A stretch of DNA of 64,000 bases from Allium sativum. Its lineage: Eukaryota; Streptophyta; Magnoliopsida; Asparagales; Amaryllidaceae. Below the pieces are notes generated by a model. The model was not told the origin of the DNA. It worked only from the letters and a program-made list of their open reading frames with translations, and did not search any database. Below, one piece after another: positions 36,008-47,995 of this stretch; position 1 is the first letter of the stretch, and each line of letters opens with the position of its first letter. The stretch covers positions 52,326,501-52,390,500 of the forward strand of contig CM060911.1 in the NCBI GenBank assembly GCA_030737875.1. Reading direction: 5' to 3'. Position numbers and translations under genes: made by a program.

Positions 36008-37544
36008 TGTAACACCCCACATCCGTTAGTGTCACTCACAAAGGGAATGCACTAAGTTCAGTGGAGCATTTAGGGTAAAAGATGCAGATAAATTACAAGA
36101 CAGACAGAAATTAAACAGCAGAAAATAAAACTTTGCTTTATTGATAAAATAGTTTGTACAACGATTTCTTTATAATATCAGAGTATCATCTGTTCTGCAA
36201 AATAAAGAAGCATAAAACAACATTTATATTCCCCAATGTAGCAAGAGCCAGCCATAGCATCTGAAAAGAGAATCCAAGCAAAACTTCGACAAATCTTCAA
36301 GCTGGGAAAGAGTGACAGTCCAACTTAACCTGAGCTATACTATTCCCTCCTTTACTACCTGGGGGGAGGAAACGGAAGAAAAGAAGACGAAAGAAAAACA
36401 GAGTCAGACATAAAGCCTGAGTAAGTTTAGTTACTTCTAGCATGTGAACATGGAAAAACAAAACGACATGAATTAACTGAATACAAGATAACACCATGAT
36501 GATAGGATCAGTAGGATTAGACAATATTAACACAAGATATGCTAAGATAAGATAAATTGGATATGCTCTAATACTTTCGCCGCTTCGCTATTTCCTTGTT
36601 ATACTGGTTTCTATATCTCTGCACCACCTAACTAGTGTCCCAACTAGTAACAATAACGTGATCCCAATCCCTGTATTTTCCATTGCCTTCAGGCATACAC
36701 TTATTATTTATTACCTAGATCTAATCTAGGGTTTTCTATCAAGTGATTTCTAGATTCAACTAGAGTTTACGCTATCTGCCGAACGCTTCTCGGATTCAAG
36801 GTTTATGCCACCTAGTCCAACTAGGGATTATGCTACATGTCGAACGATGCCCCCTAGTCTAGGACACACTACCTAGAGTGGTATATGTTCCTAGACTTCC
36901 CCACGCATGTATCGCGAATCGTTATCGCTTGTCTAGATGCACATGTCCTGTAATGTGCGGCCCGAGTCCTGTGGCAGGGCAAATCAAGAAACACAGAACT
37001 CGGTCGGGAGCTTTCAGATATCTGCCGATGCAGACGCTATGGTCTGTTTTTATTCCAGTGGCTATGGTCCCACTTGACCCCTCCCTCAACTAATGAAAGG
37101 CACACCTTGAAAAATGAGAACTATACGCAGGCCCCCTATGCCCCACTAATCAATGGCCATTCACAACCGCAACCATAACTAGATAGCAAGTATATGGTCC
37201 GTAAGAGTTCTCCGCCTTCCCGCTTCACGTATCTCGATTGACTGAAGATGGACGGTAGACGACGAGTTGCTATCACAGGGCTACCGGTTTCTCGCCGAAT
37301 CACGCTGGTCCATCCTAATCTTTAGGTTGCCATATTTTGCAACCAAGGCATACCCTTGGTTCTTCTAACGCAGACCTTAAACTCTGTGAGCCCAGGAGGA
37401 TCATCTGCAGCCTCACAGAGGGATACCAAGAGTACCCTCCCGTCCCCTCGAAGCCTCGGGCTTCGTGACCCAATTCGTTGGAGCCTTCATTTTACTCAGA
37501 CGGACGTTCGCTCCTTCCCGTGTTATACCAAGAATTACTACTTA

Positions 37545-38430
37545 GTTTTGCTAACTAAGGTTTACCACTTAGTTTCAAGAATCGTTGTTTTCTTAACTAA
37601 TGTTTACTACTTAGCTCCTTTTAACTAAGGTTTACTACTTAGTTCTCTTTCTCGTCAGTTTGGATTGGTTAAGCGTCATTAGTCAATTCAGGCTAACTTA
37701 ACCCTCTTCATTTATCCTGTTAAACTGGTTAAGTGTTATCAGTAATTCATGTTGACTTAACCCTACCACAAACCAAGTTATATTGGTTAAGTATTTCTTA
37801 TTACTTAACCCTAGCCATTCATCCTGTATTGGTTAAGTGTTTCTTTTTAACTTAACCATGCCCATCTGTTTTTAACTGATATTTTATTAATATTTAAGTA
37901 TTATCCCTTTATGTTTTAGACTTAACCCTATTCCTTTATCACAATCTGATGGTTAAGTGTTCAAGTTTACTTAACCCTACGGTCTAGTCTAGCTAACATG
38001 TCAAATTGGCTAAGTGTATTAAATTTTACTTAACCCCAACCTCTAGTCTAGTTAACATGTTAATTTGACTAAGTGTTTTCTTAGTTACTTAACCCTTACA
38101 AATCTTGTCTTGTTACCATATTAAGTTTGGTTAAGTGTTCCTATGGACTTAACCCTCCCATTCTAGCTTAACTGTGTTAAGTTGGTTAAGTGTTCCTATG
38201 GACTTAACCCTCCCATTCTAGCTTAACTGTGTTAAGTTGGTTAAGTGTTCCTATGGACTTAACCCTCCCATTCTAGCTAACTGTGTTAAGTTGGTTAAGT
38301 GTTCCTATGGACTTAACCCTCCCATTCTAGCTTAACTATGTTAAGTGTCAGTATGAACCTAACCCCACCCATCGGTTTGGTTATCATGTTGAATTGGTTA
38401 AGTGTCTTAGTTAACTTAACCCTACCGTTC
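37545..38430. repeat. Array of ~17 stem-loop units, left LTR of family B
   Basis: Two linked sets. First (37545-37640): AACTAAG-loop-CTTAGTT units. Second (37670-38430): about 13-14 units of 45-65 bp in which GGTTAAGT is followed 8-25 nt later by ACTTAACC. Loops and spacers vary while the arms are kept. Four near-identical ~56-bp units (38129-38330) are a recent amplification. Confidence 0.85.
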
Positions 38431-40006
38431 TTGTTCTAGCTTTAACTAAATAAATCAAAACCGCGACCACTCACATTAGACAGATATTGTTGCGATTACT
38501 GGATGTGCCGGTTGGTTCCGGGCAGTTTACATCGCAACTCAATCTAACCTCGGGTTAGGCAAATTCGTGTTTTCTAAATTCAAATGGTTTTGATTAGTTT
38601 TCAAATCAGGTTTTGAAAGTAATCATCCCGTCCGTCGGATCAGTTAGGGATAGCCAGGGAGAGCAGGAAACTTGTATTTTCCAAACCCAAGCCTAAACAC
38701 TATCCTCTCTGTCACCCGAGAACTTTCTAGTGTATTAATTAAAGAGATGTCGCTAATAACCCTTTAATTTATCTAAATTTACATTTTCTCATTTAGGACA
38801 AATTCTATAAGTAAATTATTCCTAATTTACTTATTTCCTAATTACTCTTTTAATGTAAATTGTCAACATTTATTCTTATGGCCCATTTTCCCCTCTATAT
38901 CATATTTATGCTTTTTGGTATGTAAACTATACCAAATTATGTGTCCCTAACCATGATTTTTGCCAAACATGACAATTACTCACAATTATGGCCAATTTCT
39001 AATTTATGCCAATATACTTATTATAACGAATTAGCTAATCCAATTCTGATTTAACATTCTAATTACAGTTCATGTCAAACTAGACTTATTATTCTAGTTC
39101 ACAGTTCATGTAAATGCTAGATTTACAAGTCAATACTAGATTCAAATTACGCATCCTATAATTCATGTCAAATTTATCCAATTTGCATTTTTATAAACAT
39201 GCCATAATACATGTTCCCACTTTATGCCTATTTCCAAGTTTATAACTACGTTTTTAGTGAATTTCATATTTTGCCCAAATCGTATTCCCATCGTTCGTAT
39301 AATCGTGATTCAATCTAGATTATAAATAAATCTAGATTCGTAGGAAATAGGGAATGAACCAATGATGCTATGAAAAAGATAGACATAATAACTGGCATAA
39401 AATGATAATTTACTAATTACAGACCTAATGAATTACACTGAAATTGATCTAAAACATCGAAGTCCTATAGGTCTGAAAATCTTATGACATAAAAAGGGTT
39501 GAATAACGACGTAGGTTCAAGAACATGGGTAGACCTAACTTAATAGGTAAATTCCCAAGATCAAAAACCAAAGAAAACCAAGAATAGACAGAATAGATAA
39601 TCAGGTTTTGACCCAATTTCACAGTCACAAAACTTAAGCAACACTTTCCTAGTCATGAATCATAAGTGTTTAATCACAGTTGTCCTTGTTATGTCATAGG
39701 CAATAGTTTATGTTTCCTAATCAAAGGCACAAGCTTGTGTTCACAGTCAAGGAAATAATTCTCATAGTCATGAGTCACAGTCATAGGCAGTGTTCATAGT
39801 CATAGGCAACGTTCATAGTCAAAGAGGCATATGGTTTTAAGGTCCATAGTTTCATAGTCACGTCTTATTGGTCATCGAATCATAACAGTTCTTAATTAGG
39901 TCCAAGGATATAAGCACTGATTCGAACAGAAAGATTTGGCATATTCTTTTATTCCTTTTATTTCATGTCACGAATAGAGAAAACGTTCAAATCTAAAAAG
40001 TAACCA

Positions 40007-40262
40007 ACTTACAGAGATTATATTAGATTCGTAGAAAAACAGTCGTTGAAGTCGTTTGAATCTTCACTTGAATCCTAGCTTGTTTTGAATCCCCTTTTTG
40101 AAAGTCTTGAGCAGCATTTCCTCGTCTTGATTTATTTTACATATTATTTTATTTATTATTTAATTAAGAGGTGGAGAAGAAGCCATGTTCACCAAGAATC
40201 CTTGCAGCATAAGGTTAGAGAAGATTTGTGAATAGTGAAGGAGACTAGGGGCTGTTTATATA
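40007..40262 (-). promoter_or_regulatory. Family B LTR promoter, leader and splice donor (predicted)
   Basis: On the minus strand TATATAAA (40262-40255) is followed by CAGCCCC, a leader with a short ATG frame (M-A-S-S-P-P-L-N then stop), and a donor-like CTGTAAGT (40012-40007). The twin LTR has TATATAAA at 46586-46579. Confidence 0.5.
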
Positions 40263-40342
40263 GGATTAGGCGGATGAATCTAGGCAGAAAACGAGACCAG
40301 GTACATCAGAATGCACCCAGGCCCAAAAGTGGGTTTCTGCAC

Positions 40343-40368
40343 CCAGGTCGACTGGGCAGTCGACCTGG
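40343..40368. promoter_or_regulatory. Perfect 12-bp-arm palindrome upstream of the family B TATA box
   Basis: Arms CCAGGTCGACTG and CAGTCGACCTGG are separated by GG, with another GTCGAC pair at 40379-40398. It lies ~80 bp upstream of TATATAAA on the element strand. The twin LTR keeps it at 46679-46704 even though the flanking sequence differs by a short duplication. Confidence 0.8.
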
Positions 40369-40677
40369 TCAGGAGGGGGTCGACTACCCAGTCGACCTGG
40401 GTCCTGGGCGGGAATTTTCTCGCTCAGCCCGCTTCTGGGTTTTGAATTCGAATTTCGAATTCGAATTTCGAGCTGTTTTCTGTTCTGAAAATTCCTGAAA
40501 CTTCGGAGGGTCATATCTCCCTCATACGGACTCTGATTCTCGCAAACTCGGACTTGTTTTCAAGCAGAATTTCGATACGAACGCAATGGCCCCACCCGTT
40601 TCCCTTAATTCTTCCATTTTAAATTAATTAAACCTTGATTTGTGAATCTTAGTGTTACAGGATTATGGGGTGTTACA

Positions 40678-40713
40678 TTCTCCCCCACTTAAGAGGATTT
40701 CGTCCCCGAAATC
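40678..40713 (-). promoter_or_regulatory. Family B polypurine tract with upstream stem-loop
   Basis: On the minus strand TTAAGTGGGGGAGAA abuts the LTR. Eighteen nt upstream is GATTTCG-GGGA-CGAAATC (40696-40713), seven pairs with the same GGGA loop as the chromovirus but a different outer pair composition. Confidence 0.75.
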
Positions 40714-42382
40714 TTCAAGTTAGGAAGAATGTGTCCTACTATCCAATCACCCATCTACTCAACCATTCAATCACAGGCATTCATTGTCCTTAAAAGATTT
40801 CTAATGCTTTCATGTTTATATGCATAGTGTGTGTATATGTCTTTATCTAGTACAAAATCAGGTGGTCTACTGATTCAGTTGACCTCCTTAATGCGAATCA
40901 TGTCAGTGCCATGCGTCCAATCATGTATGCAGCCATCCCTAGTTATGTAAATACTACATGCGTGCACATCCATTCATCCATATGCAACATCCATATGATA
41001 ACATATCAAGTTCAACTTACAAACAAATACATATCTGTAAATGCAATATGAAAGCGTCCGAACTGATCTAGTGCCTAATACGTATGTATATGCATTCACG
41101 AGCAACCATCAGCAACCACTCGCAACCATTAACCATAACATGTTTCAAATACATGTTTACATCCAAAAGAGTTTTTACCTAAGGATCGAAGATACGACCT
41201 AGAGGATATACTTTGGAAAGAGAGAAACAATTATGCGTAAAGCTCCTACAAAAAAAAAATCAAGGATGCACCCTTAAGGAAAAGGGTATGATGCTAGTAT
41301 CTAGCCTTCTTGAGCTTTACTCCACTGTATCTTAACTAATTTAACTTCACGATTGTGAAGTTTCTGACCTCCATTTCCAAAATAAACAGATGTTAACTAT
41401 GATACCAAGTGTACATACCAAGATGGTTTGAGGTCTCTCCTCTTAGCTTATCCATCACGCCATAACTATGAGGGTCAAAAGGTCACTACGTGCTTTTTAG
41501 AGTGCTTGCCACAACTATTCATCTCTCACGCAAACCATCCTAGTCGAACTCGACATTCCTCAAGTACAAGCCCCAAAGGCCTAAACCAATATCAGACAAG
41601 CACCCAAGGAATATCTCCTCTGAATTTAGACGATCTACGTGAGATGATATAAGCAAACTCGATAGCTATTCTCAAATCCCTACTAACCTAAAATAAACTG
41701 GTCGGACCACCAATTGGATTTGAGACTCTAGTGGGATCTTTCTACTATACAAGTACTATGGTGCAGAGACTCAACTATGGAAGTGGATATGAACAAATGC
41801 GAAGCGCTAAAACCAAAGGAAAGAGTACGAGCAGCAAAACTAGACTCTTCCAATAGAACTTTACTACCTTTCTCCTAGGTACACTTGGTGGCGAAAGTAG
41901 GTACTTGCCCTTTTGAAAATCTTGTCCTTTGCCCTTAATCACATGCCCTATTACACCATAGTAAAGATACTTCCTCTTGTCTTAGGTTTTATAATTCCTT
42001 CCTCCTTTGTGAGCTAAATCTTCATCCATGAATTCCTCATCCTCTTCCGTGTGTAGTCATGTTGACAAATCTTTCGAAAGCTGCTTCCATCGTACAGGAA
42101 ACCCTATAAGCTTGAAAGAAAACTAGCTGTAGGTGAAACTACTACGGTTATAGATGGAAGTCGGGCACTACTTCGTCCATCGATGAGGTTACCTCCCAAA
42201 AGGCCAGGAGCCCCAGAGAATCAAGAAAGAAGGAGACAAGAATTCAAACAGAGGAAGAGAAGATAATGCGTATGGCTTTGGGGAATATGCCTTTTAAACA
42301 AATCTTTTCTCTTGAAAATGCTTCTTTTAAAACCGTTTTGAAAATAATTTTTCAAATCCTTTATCTGATCTGATAACCTTCA
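40714..42382 (-). pseudogene. Family B internal remnants: gag/protease scraps and chromodomain
   Basis: No intact frame survives. Read on the minus strand, 41930-41972 gives YLYYGVIGHVIK, a zinc knuckle in which Cys are now Tyr or lost. 41701-41744 gives DPTRVSNPIGGPT, which parallels TNPIGGST just after the protease active site of the chromovirus. 41301-41372 gives EVKLVKIQWSKAQEG, parallel to AVKLVKVQWSEDEND of the chromovirus chromodomain. Protease and chromodomain remnants are only ~330 bp apart instead of ~3 kb, so the middle of pol is gone. The region between (41380-41690) is unidentified. Confidence 0.75.
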
Positions 42383-42394
42383 GCTCTGATACCA
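42383..42394 (-). promoter_or_regulatory. Family B primer binding site
   Basis: TGGTATCAGAGC on the minus strand, 2 nt from the LTR; identical to the chromovirus site. Confidence 0.93.
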
Positions 42395-42750
42395 CGTGTA
42401 ACACCCCACATCCGTTAGTGTCACTCACAAAGGGAATGCACTAAGTTCAGTGGAGCATTTAGGGTAAAAGATGCAGATAAATTACAAGGCAGACAGAAAT
42501 TAAACAACGGAAAATAAAACTTTGCTTTATTGATAAAATAGTTTGTACAACGATTTCTTTACAATATCAGAGTATCATATGTTCTGCAAAATAAAGAAGC
42601 ATAAAACAACATTTATATTCCCCAATGTAGCAAGAGCCAGCCATAGCATCTGAAAAGAGAATCCAAGCAAAACTTCGACAAATCTTCAAGCTGGGAAAGA
42701 GTGACAGTCCAACTTAACCTGAGCTATACTATTCCCTCCTTTACTACCTT

Positions 42751-42765
42751 GGGGGGGGGGGGGGG
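42751..42765. repeat. G15 run in one family B LTR
   Basis: Fifteen consecutive G. The other LTR has six at the same place, so this grew after insertion or is a length error. Confidence 0.9.
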
Positions 42766-43928
42766 ACGGAAGAAAAGAAGATGAAAGAAAAACAGAGTCA
42801 AACATAAAGCCTGAGTAAGTTCAGTTATTTCTAGCATGTGAACATGGAAAAACAAAATGACGTGAATTAACTGAATACAAGATAAGACCATGATGATAGG
42901 GTCAGCAAGATTAGACAAGATTAACACAATATATGCAAAGATAAGATAAATTGGATATGCTCTAATACTTTCGTCGCTTCGCTATTTCCTTGTTATACTG
43001 GTTTTTATATCTTTGCACCACCTAACTAGTGTCCCAACTAGTAACGATAACGTGATCCCAATCCCTGTATTTTCCATTGCCTTCAGGCATACACTTATTA
43101 TTTATTACCTAGATCTAATCTAGGGTTTTCTATCAAGTGCTTTCTAGATTCAACTAGAGTTTACGCTATCTGCTGAATGCTTCTCGGATTAAGGGTTTAT
43201 GCCACCTAGTCCAACTAGGGATTATGCTACCTGTCGAACGATGCCCCCTAGTCTAGGACACACTACCTAGAGTGGTATATGTTCCTAGACTTGCCCACGC
43301 ATGTATCGCGAATCGTTATCTCTTGTCTAGATGCACATGTCCTGTAATGTGCGGCCCGAGTCCTATGGCAGGGCAAATCAAGAAACACAGAACTCGGTCG
43401 GGAGCTTTCAGATATCTGCCGATGCAGATGCTATGGTCTATTTTTATTCCAGTGGCTATGGTCCCACTTGACCCCTCCCTTAACTAATGAAAGGCACATC
43501 TTGAAAAATGAGAACTATACGCAGCCCCCCTATGCCCCACTAATCTATGGCCATTCACAACCGCAACCATAACTAGATAGCAAGTATATGGTCCGTAGGA
43601 GTTCTCCGCCTTCCCGCTTCACGTATCTCGATTGACTGAAGATGGATGGTAGACGACGAGTTGCTATCACAGGGCTAACGGTTTCTCGCTGAATCACGCT
43701 GGTCCATCCTAGTCTTTAGGTTGCCATATTTTGCAACTAAGGCATACCCTTGGTTCTTCTAACGAAGACCTTAACCTCTGTGAGCCCAGGAGGATCATCT
43801 GCAGCCTCACAGAGGGATACCAAGAGTACCCTCCCGTCCTCACGAAGCCTCGAGCTTCGTGACCCAATTCGTTGGAGCCATCGTATTACTCAGACGGACG
43901 TTCGCTCCTTCCCGTGTTATACTAAGAA

Positions 43929-44763
43929 TTACTACTTAGTTTTGCTAACTAAGGTTTACCACTTAGTTTCCAGAATCGTTGTTTTCTTAACTAAGGTTTA
44001 CTACTTAGCTCCTTTTAACTAAGGTTTACTACTTAGTTCTCTTTCTCGTCAGTTTTGATTGGTTAAGCGTCATTAGTCAATTCAGACTAACTTAACCCTC
44101 TTCATTTATCCTGTTAAACTGGTTAAGTGTTATCAGTAATTCATGTTAACTTAACCCTACCACAAACCAAGTTATATTGGTTAAGTATTTCTTATTACTT
44201 AACCCTACCCATTCATCCTGTATTGGTTAAGTGTTTCTTTTTAACTTAACCTTGCCCATCTGTTTTTAACTAACATTTTATTAATGGTTAAGTATTATCC
44301 CTTCATGTTTTAGACTTAACCCTATACCGTTATCACAATCTGATGGTTAAGTGTTCAAGTTTACTTAACCCTACGGTCTAGTCTAGCTAAAATGTCAAAT
44401 TGGCTAAGTGTATTAAATTTTACTTAACCTCAACCTCTAGTCTAATTAACATGTTAATTTGGCTAAGTGTTTTCTTAGTTACTTAACCCTTACAAATCTT
44501 GTCTTGTTACCATATTAAGTTTGGTTAAGTGTTCTTATGGACTTAACCCTCCCATTCTAGCTTAACTATGTTAAGTTGGTTAAGTGTTCCTATGGACTTA
44601 ACCCTCCCATTCTAGCTTAACTGTGTTAAGTTGGTTAAGTGTTCTTATGGACTTAACCCTCCCATTCTAGCTTAACTGTGTTAAGTGTCAGTATGAACCT
44701 AACCCCACCCATCGGTTTGGTTATCATGTTGAATTGGTTAAGTGTCTTAGTTAACTTAACCCT
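43929..44763. repeat. Stem-loop array, right LTR of family B
   Basis: Same two sets of units as 37545-38430, with three rather than four copies of the youngest ~56-bp unit. The arm pairs GGTTAAGT/ACTTAACC are again kept. Confidence 0.85.
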
Positions 44764-47000
44764 ACCGTTCTTGTTCTAGATTTAACTAAATAAATCGAAA
44801 CCGCGACCACTCACATTAGACAGATATTGTTGCGATTAATGGATGTGCCAGTTGGTTCCGGGCAGGTTTACATCGCAACTCAGTCTAACCTCGGGTTAGG
44901 CATATTCGTGTTTTCTAAATTCAAAGGGTTTTGATTAGTTTTCAAATCAGGTTTTGAAAGTAACCATCCCATCCGTCGGATCAGTTAGGGATAGCCAGGG
45001 AGAGCAGGAAACTTGTATTTTCCAAACCCAAGCCTAGACACTATCCTCTCTGTCACCCTAGAACTTTCTGGTGTATTAATTAAAGAGATGTCGCTAATAA
45101 CCCTTTAATTTATCTAAATTTACATTTTCTCATTTAGGAAAAATTCTATAAGTAAATTATTCCTAATTTACTTATTTCCTACTTACTCTTTTAATGTAAA
45201 TTGTCAACATTTATTCTTATGGCCCATTTCCCCTCTATATCATATTTATGCTTTTTGGTATGTAAACTATACCAAATTAAGTGTCACTAACCATGATTTT
45301 TGCCAAACATGACAATTACTCACAGTTATGGCCAATTTCAAATTTATGCCAATATACTTATTATGCCAAATTAGCTAATCCAATTCTGATTTAACATTCT
45401 AATTACAGTTCATGTCAAACTAGACTTATTATTCTAGTTCACAGTTCATGTAAATGCTAGATTTACAAGTCAATACTAGATTCAAATTACACATCCTATA
45501 ATTCATGTCAAATTTATCCAATTTGCATTTTTATAAATATTGCATAATACATGTTCCCAATTTATGCCAATTTCCAAGTTTATAACTACGTTTTTAGTAA
45601 ATTTCATATTTTGCCCAAATCGTATTCCCATCGTTCGTATAATCGTGATTCAATCTAGATTCGTAGAAAATAGGGAATGAACCAAAGATGCTACGAAAAA
45701 GATAGACATAATAACTGGCATAAAATGATAATTTACTAATTACAGACCTAACGAATTACACTGGAATTGATCTAAAACATCGAAGGCCTATAGGTCTGAA
45801 AATCTTATGACATAAAAAGGGTTGAATAATGACATAGGTTCAAGAACATGGGTAGACCTAACTTAATAGGTAAATTCCCAAGATCAAAAACCAAAGAAAA
45901 CCAAGAATAGACAGAATAGATAATCAGGTTTAGACCCAATTTCACAGTCACAAAACTTAAGAAACACTTTCCCAATCATGAATCATAAGTGTTTAATCAC
46001 AGTTGTCCTTGTTATGTCATAGGCAATAGTTTATGTTTCCTAATCAAAGGCATAGGCTTGTGTTCACAGTCAAGGAAATAGTTCTCATAGTCATGAGTCA
46101 CAGTCATAGGCAGTGTTCATAGTCATAGGCAATGTCCATAGTCAAAGAGGCATATGGTTTTAAGGTCCATAGTTTCATAGTCACAGTCTTACTGGTCATC
46201 GAATCATAACAGTTCTTAATTAGGTCCAAGGATATAAGCACTGATTCGAACAGAAAGATTTGGCATATTCTTTTATTCCTTTAATTTCATGTCACGAATA
46301 GAGAAAACATTCAAATCTAAAAAGTAATCGACTTACAGAGATTATATTAGATTCGTAGAAAAACAGTCGTTGAAGTCGTTTGAATCTTCACTTGAATCCT
46401 AGCTTGTTTTGAATCCCCTTTTTGAAAGTCTTGAGCAGCATTTCCTCGTCTTGATTTATTTTACATATTATTTTATTTATTATTTAATTAATAGGAGGAG
46501 AAGAAGCCATATTCACCAAGAATCTTTGCAGCATAAGGTTAGAGAAGATTTGTGAACAGTGAAGGAGACTAGGGGATGTTTATATAGGATTAGGCGGATG
46601 AATCTAGGCAGAAAACGAGACCAGGTACATCAGAATGCACCCAGGCCCAAAAGTGGGTTTCTGCACCCAGGTTGACACCCAGGTCGACTGGGCAGTCGAC
46701 CTGGTCAGGGGGGGGTCGACTACCCAGTCGACCTGGGTCCTGGGCGGGAATTTTCCCGCCCAGCCCGCTTCTGGGTTTTGAATTCGAATTTCGAGCTGTT
46801 TTCTGTTCTGAAAATTCCTGAAACTTCGGAGGGTCATATCTCCCTCATACGGACTCCGATTCTCGCAAACTCAGACTTGTTTTCAAGTAGAATTTCGAGA
46901 TGAACGCAATGGCCCCACCCGTTTCCCTTAATTCTTCCATTTTGAATTAATTAAACCTTGATTTGTCAATCTTAGTGTTACAGAATTACGGGGTGTTACA

Positions 47001-47190
47001 GAAAAACAAATTCTCATATCCCCTGAGGGATGCAAGTTCGTACCCTAAGAGATATGTGGTTTCGTATCCTTTGGTGATACGAATTCTCATATCCCTTGAG
47101 AGATACGAATTTTTGTTTCCCCTGAGGGATACGAATTCTCTTATCCCCTTTGGGATACGAGTTCATACCCTGGGGGATACATTGAGGAGG
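47001..47190. repeat. Minisatellite of GTATCCC/GGGATAC stem-loops, right part
   Basis: Continues the array interrupted at 36007: CATATCCC-CTGA-GGGATGC, GTATCC...GGTGATAC and TATCCC...GGGATACGAG units. Removing family B and one target copy joins the two halves without a gap in the pattern. Confidence 0.85.
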
Positions 47191-47995
47191 GTTCTGCGTG
47201 AAGGGGGATACGAAGTGGGAGACGCAGTCGAAGGGACTGGAAATTGGCAATATGGAGCTAGAGGTGTTCGAAATCCCTGTTGCGAAATTACGAAATTTGA
47301 ATTCTTGGGTACGAAGTCCAAGGATTCGAAATTTTGGTAGAGCACACTTTGAAAGATTCGAATTTTGAGGTTAGACGTGTTGTGAAGCCTACACTCGCAC
47401 AACTTCTCTTGGGCTTGTATTCTTAGTGCTTTGGCAACACTTCGGGTGTGGCGCCACGTAATGTGTTAAATCGAGCGGGCCCGAAATGCTTTTGGGAAAC
47501 AGACCAAAAGGCCCCCCAAGGTGCGTCTTGTCTTGACTTGACATGCCTTGAGTTGAAATCATCGTTTCTAAAAACTAGAAAAATCTCCAAGTTGTTGAAC
47601 TCTCGGCAACGCTTCTTTGGATTCGCATCATTTTCGCCACATTACATGAATGAATCAAGCCCTACGTTGAACATCGTTGAGTCAACATTTCAGCTTTGCA
47701 CGTAGGATTAGAGCATAAACTAGGACTGTGGATTCTTGACTGAACTATTGAACTTTAGGTGTGTTTTTCTGGCTCTAATCATGGCGTTGTGCGACTCGAC
47801 ATGAATCCGATGATATTAGTTGACAATGACGATGGTTACATTCTTGAGGACTTGTGGTCGTTGCCGTATCCCAAGTTTTTATATTATAATCGTACCAGCA
47901 CCTTGTTGCATGTACATGTTAGTTTACACCAACACGAGGGGTAAAGATTATACGATGTTATGTATAATGCAACTATAATGAAAGTATAACTAGTA
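47191..47995 (+). other. Non-repeat stretch upstream of the gypsy-type gene
   Basis: Less AT-rich than most of the window, with small open frames (47448-47705, 47759-47944) that I do not recognise. It may be the leader or an upstream exon of the transposon gene at 47996. No firm gene call. Confidence 0.35.

Larger units (their letters stand above)
36008..40677 (-). repeat. Family B left LTR
   Basis: Matches 42397-47000 throughout with scattered substitutions. The minus-strand stem CAGGC-TTTAT-GTCTG is at 36405-36419, as in the chromovirus. A stem-loop array (37545-38430) and a GC-rich palindrome (40343-40368) lie inside. The small frames at 36878-37093 and 37356-37628 recur in the other LTR but match nothing known. 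Confidence 0.93.
36008..47000 (-). mobile_element. Family B: long-LTR, internally deleted chromovirus derivative
   Basis: An 11 kb minus-strand element with LTRs of 4670 bp (36008-40677) and 4604 bp (42397-47000) around only 1719 bp. LTR ends are TGTAACACCCC and GGGTGTTACA, an extended inverted repeat. Flanks GAAAT (36003-36007) and GAAAA (47001-47005) form a target duplication with one mismatch. Primer site and polypurine tract are intact. The internal region keeps decayed scraps of gag zinc knuckle, protease and chromodomain, so reverse transcriptase, RNase H and integrase were lost. It depends on another element for movement. Confidence 0.92.
42397..47000 (-). repeat. Family B right LTR
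   Basis: Twin of 36008-40677. Notable differences are a G15 run at 42751-42765 (six G plus AGGAA in the twin), one fewer ~56-bp unit in the stem-loop array (43929-44763), and a duplicated CACCCAGGT next to the palindrome. The stem at 42799-42813 has a substitution that turns a G-C into a G-U pair. Confidence 0.93.

Noticed and set aside
35693..36055. Frame with repeated EGYEFVPQG-like units
   Set aside because: Created by the GTATCCC/GGGATAC minisatellite and extends into the family B LTR.
37545..38430. CRISPR-like array in the family B LTR
   Set aside because: Plant retrotransposon context, imperfect repeats, no regular spacers and no cas genes; it is a stem-loop minisatellite.
47759..47944. 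61-codon frame upstream of the gypsy-type gene
   Set aside because: No recognisable domain and no supporting start context; could be part of a leader.
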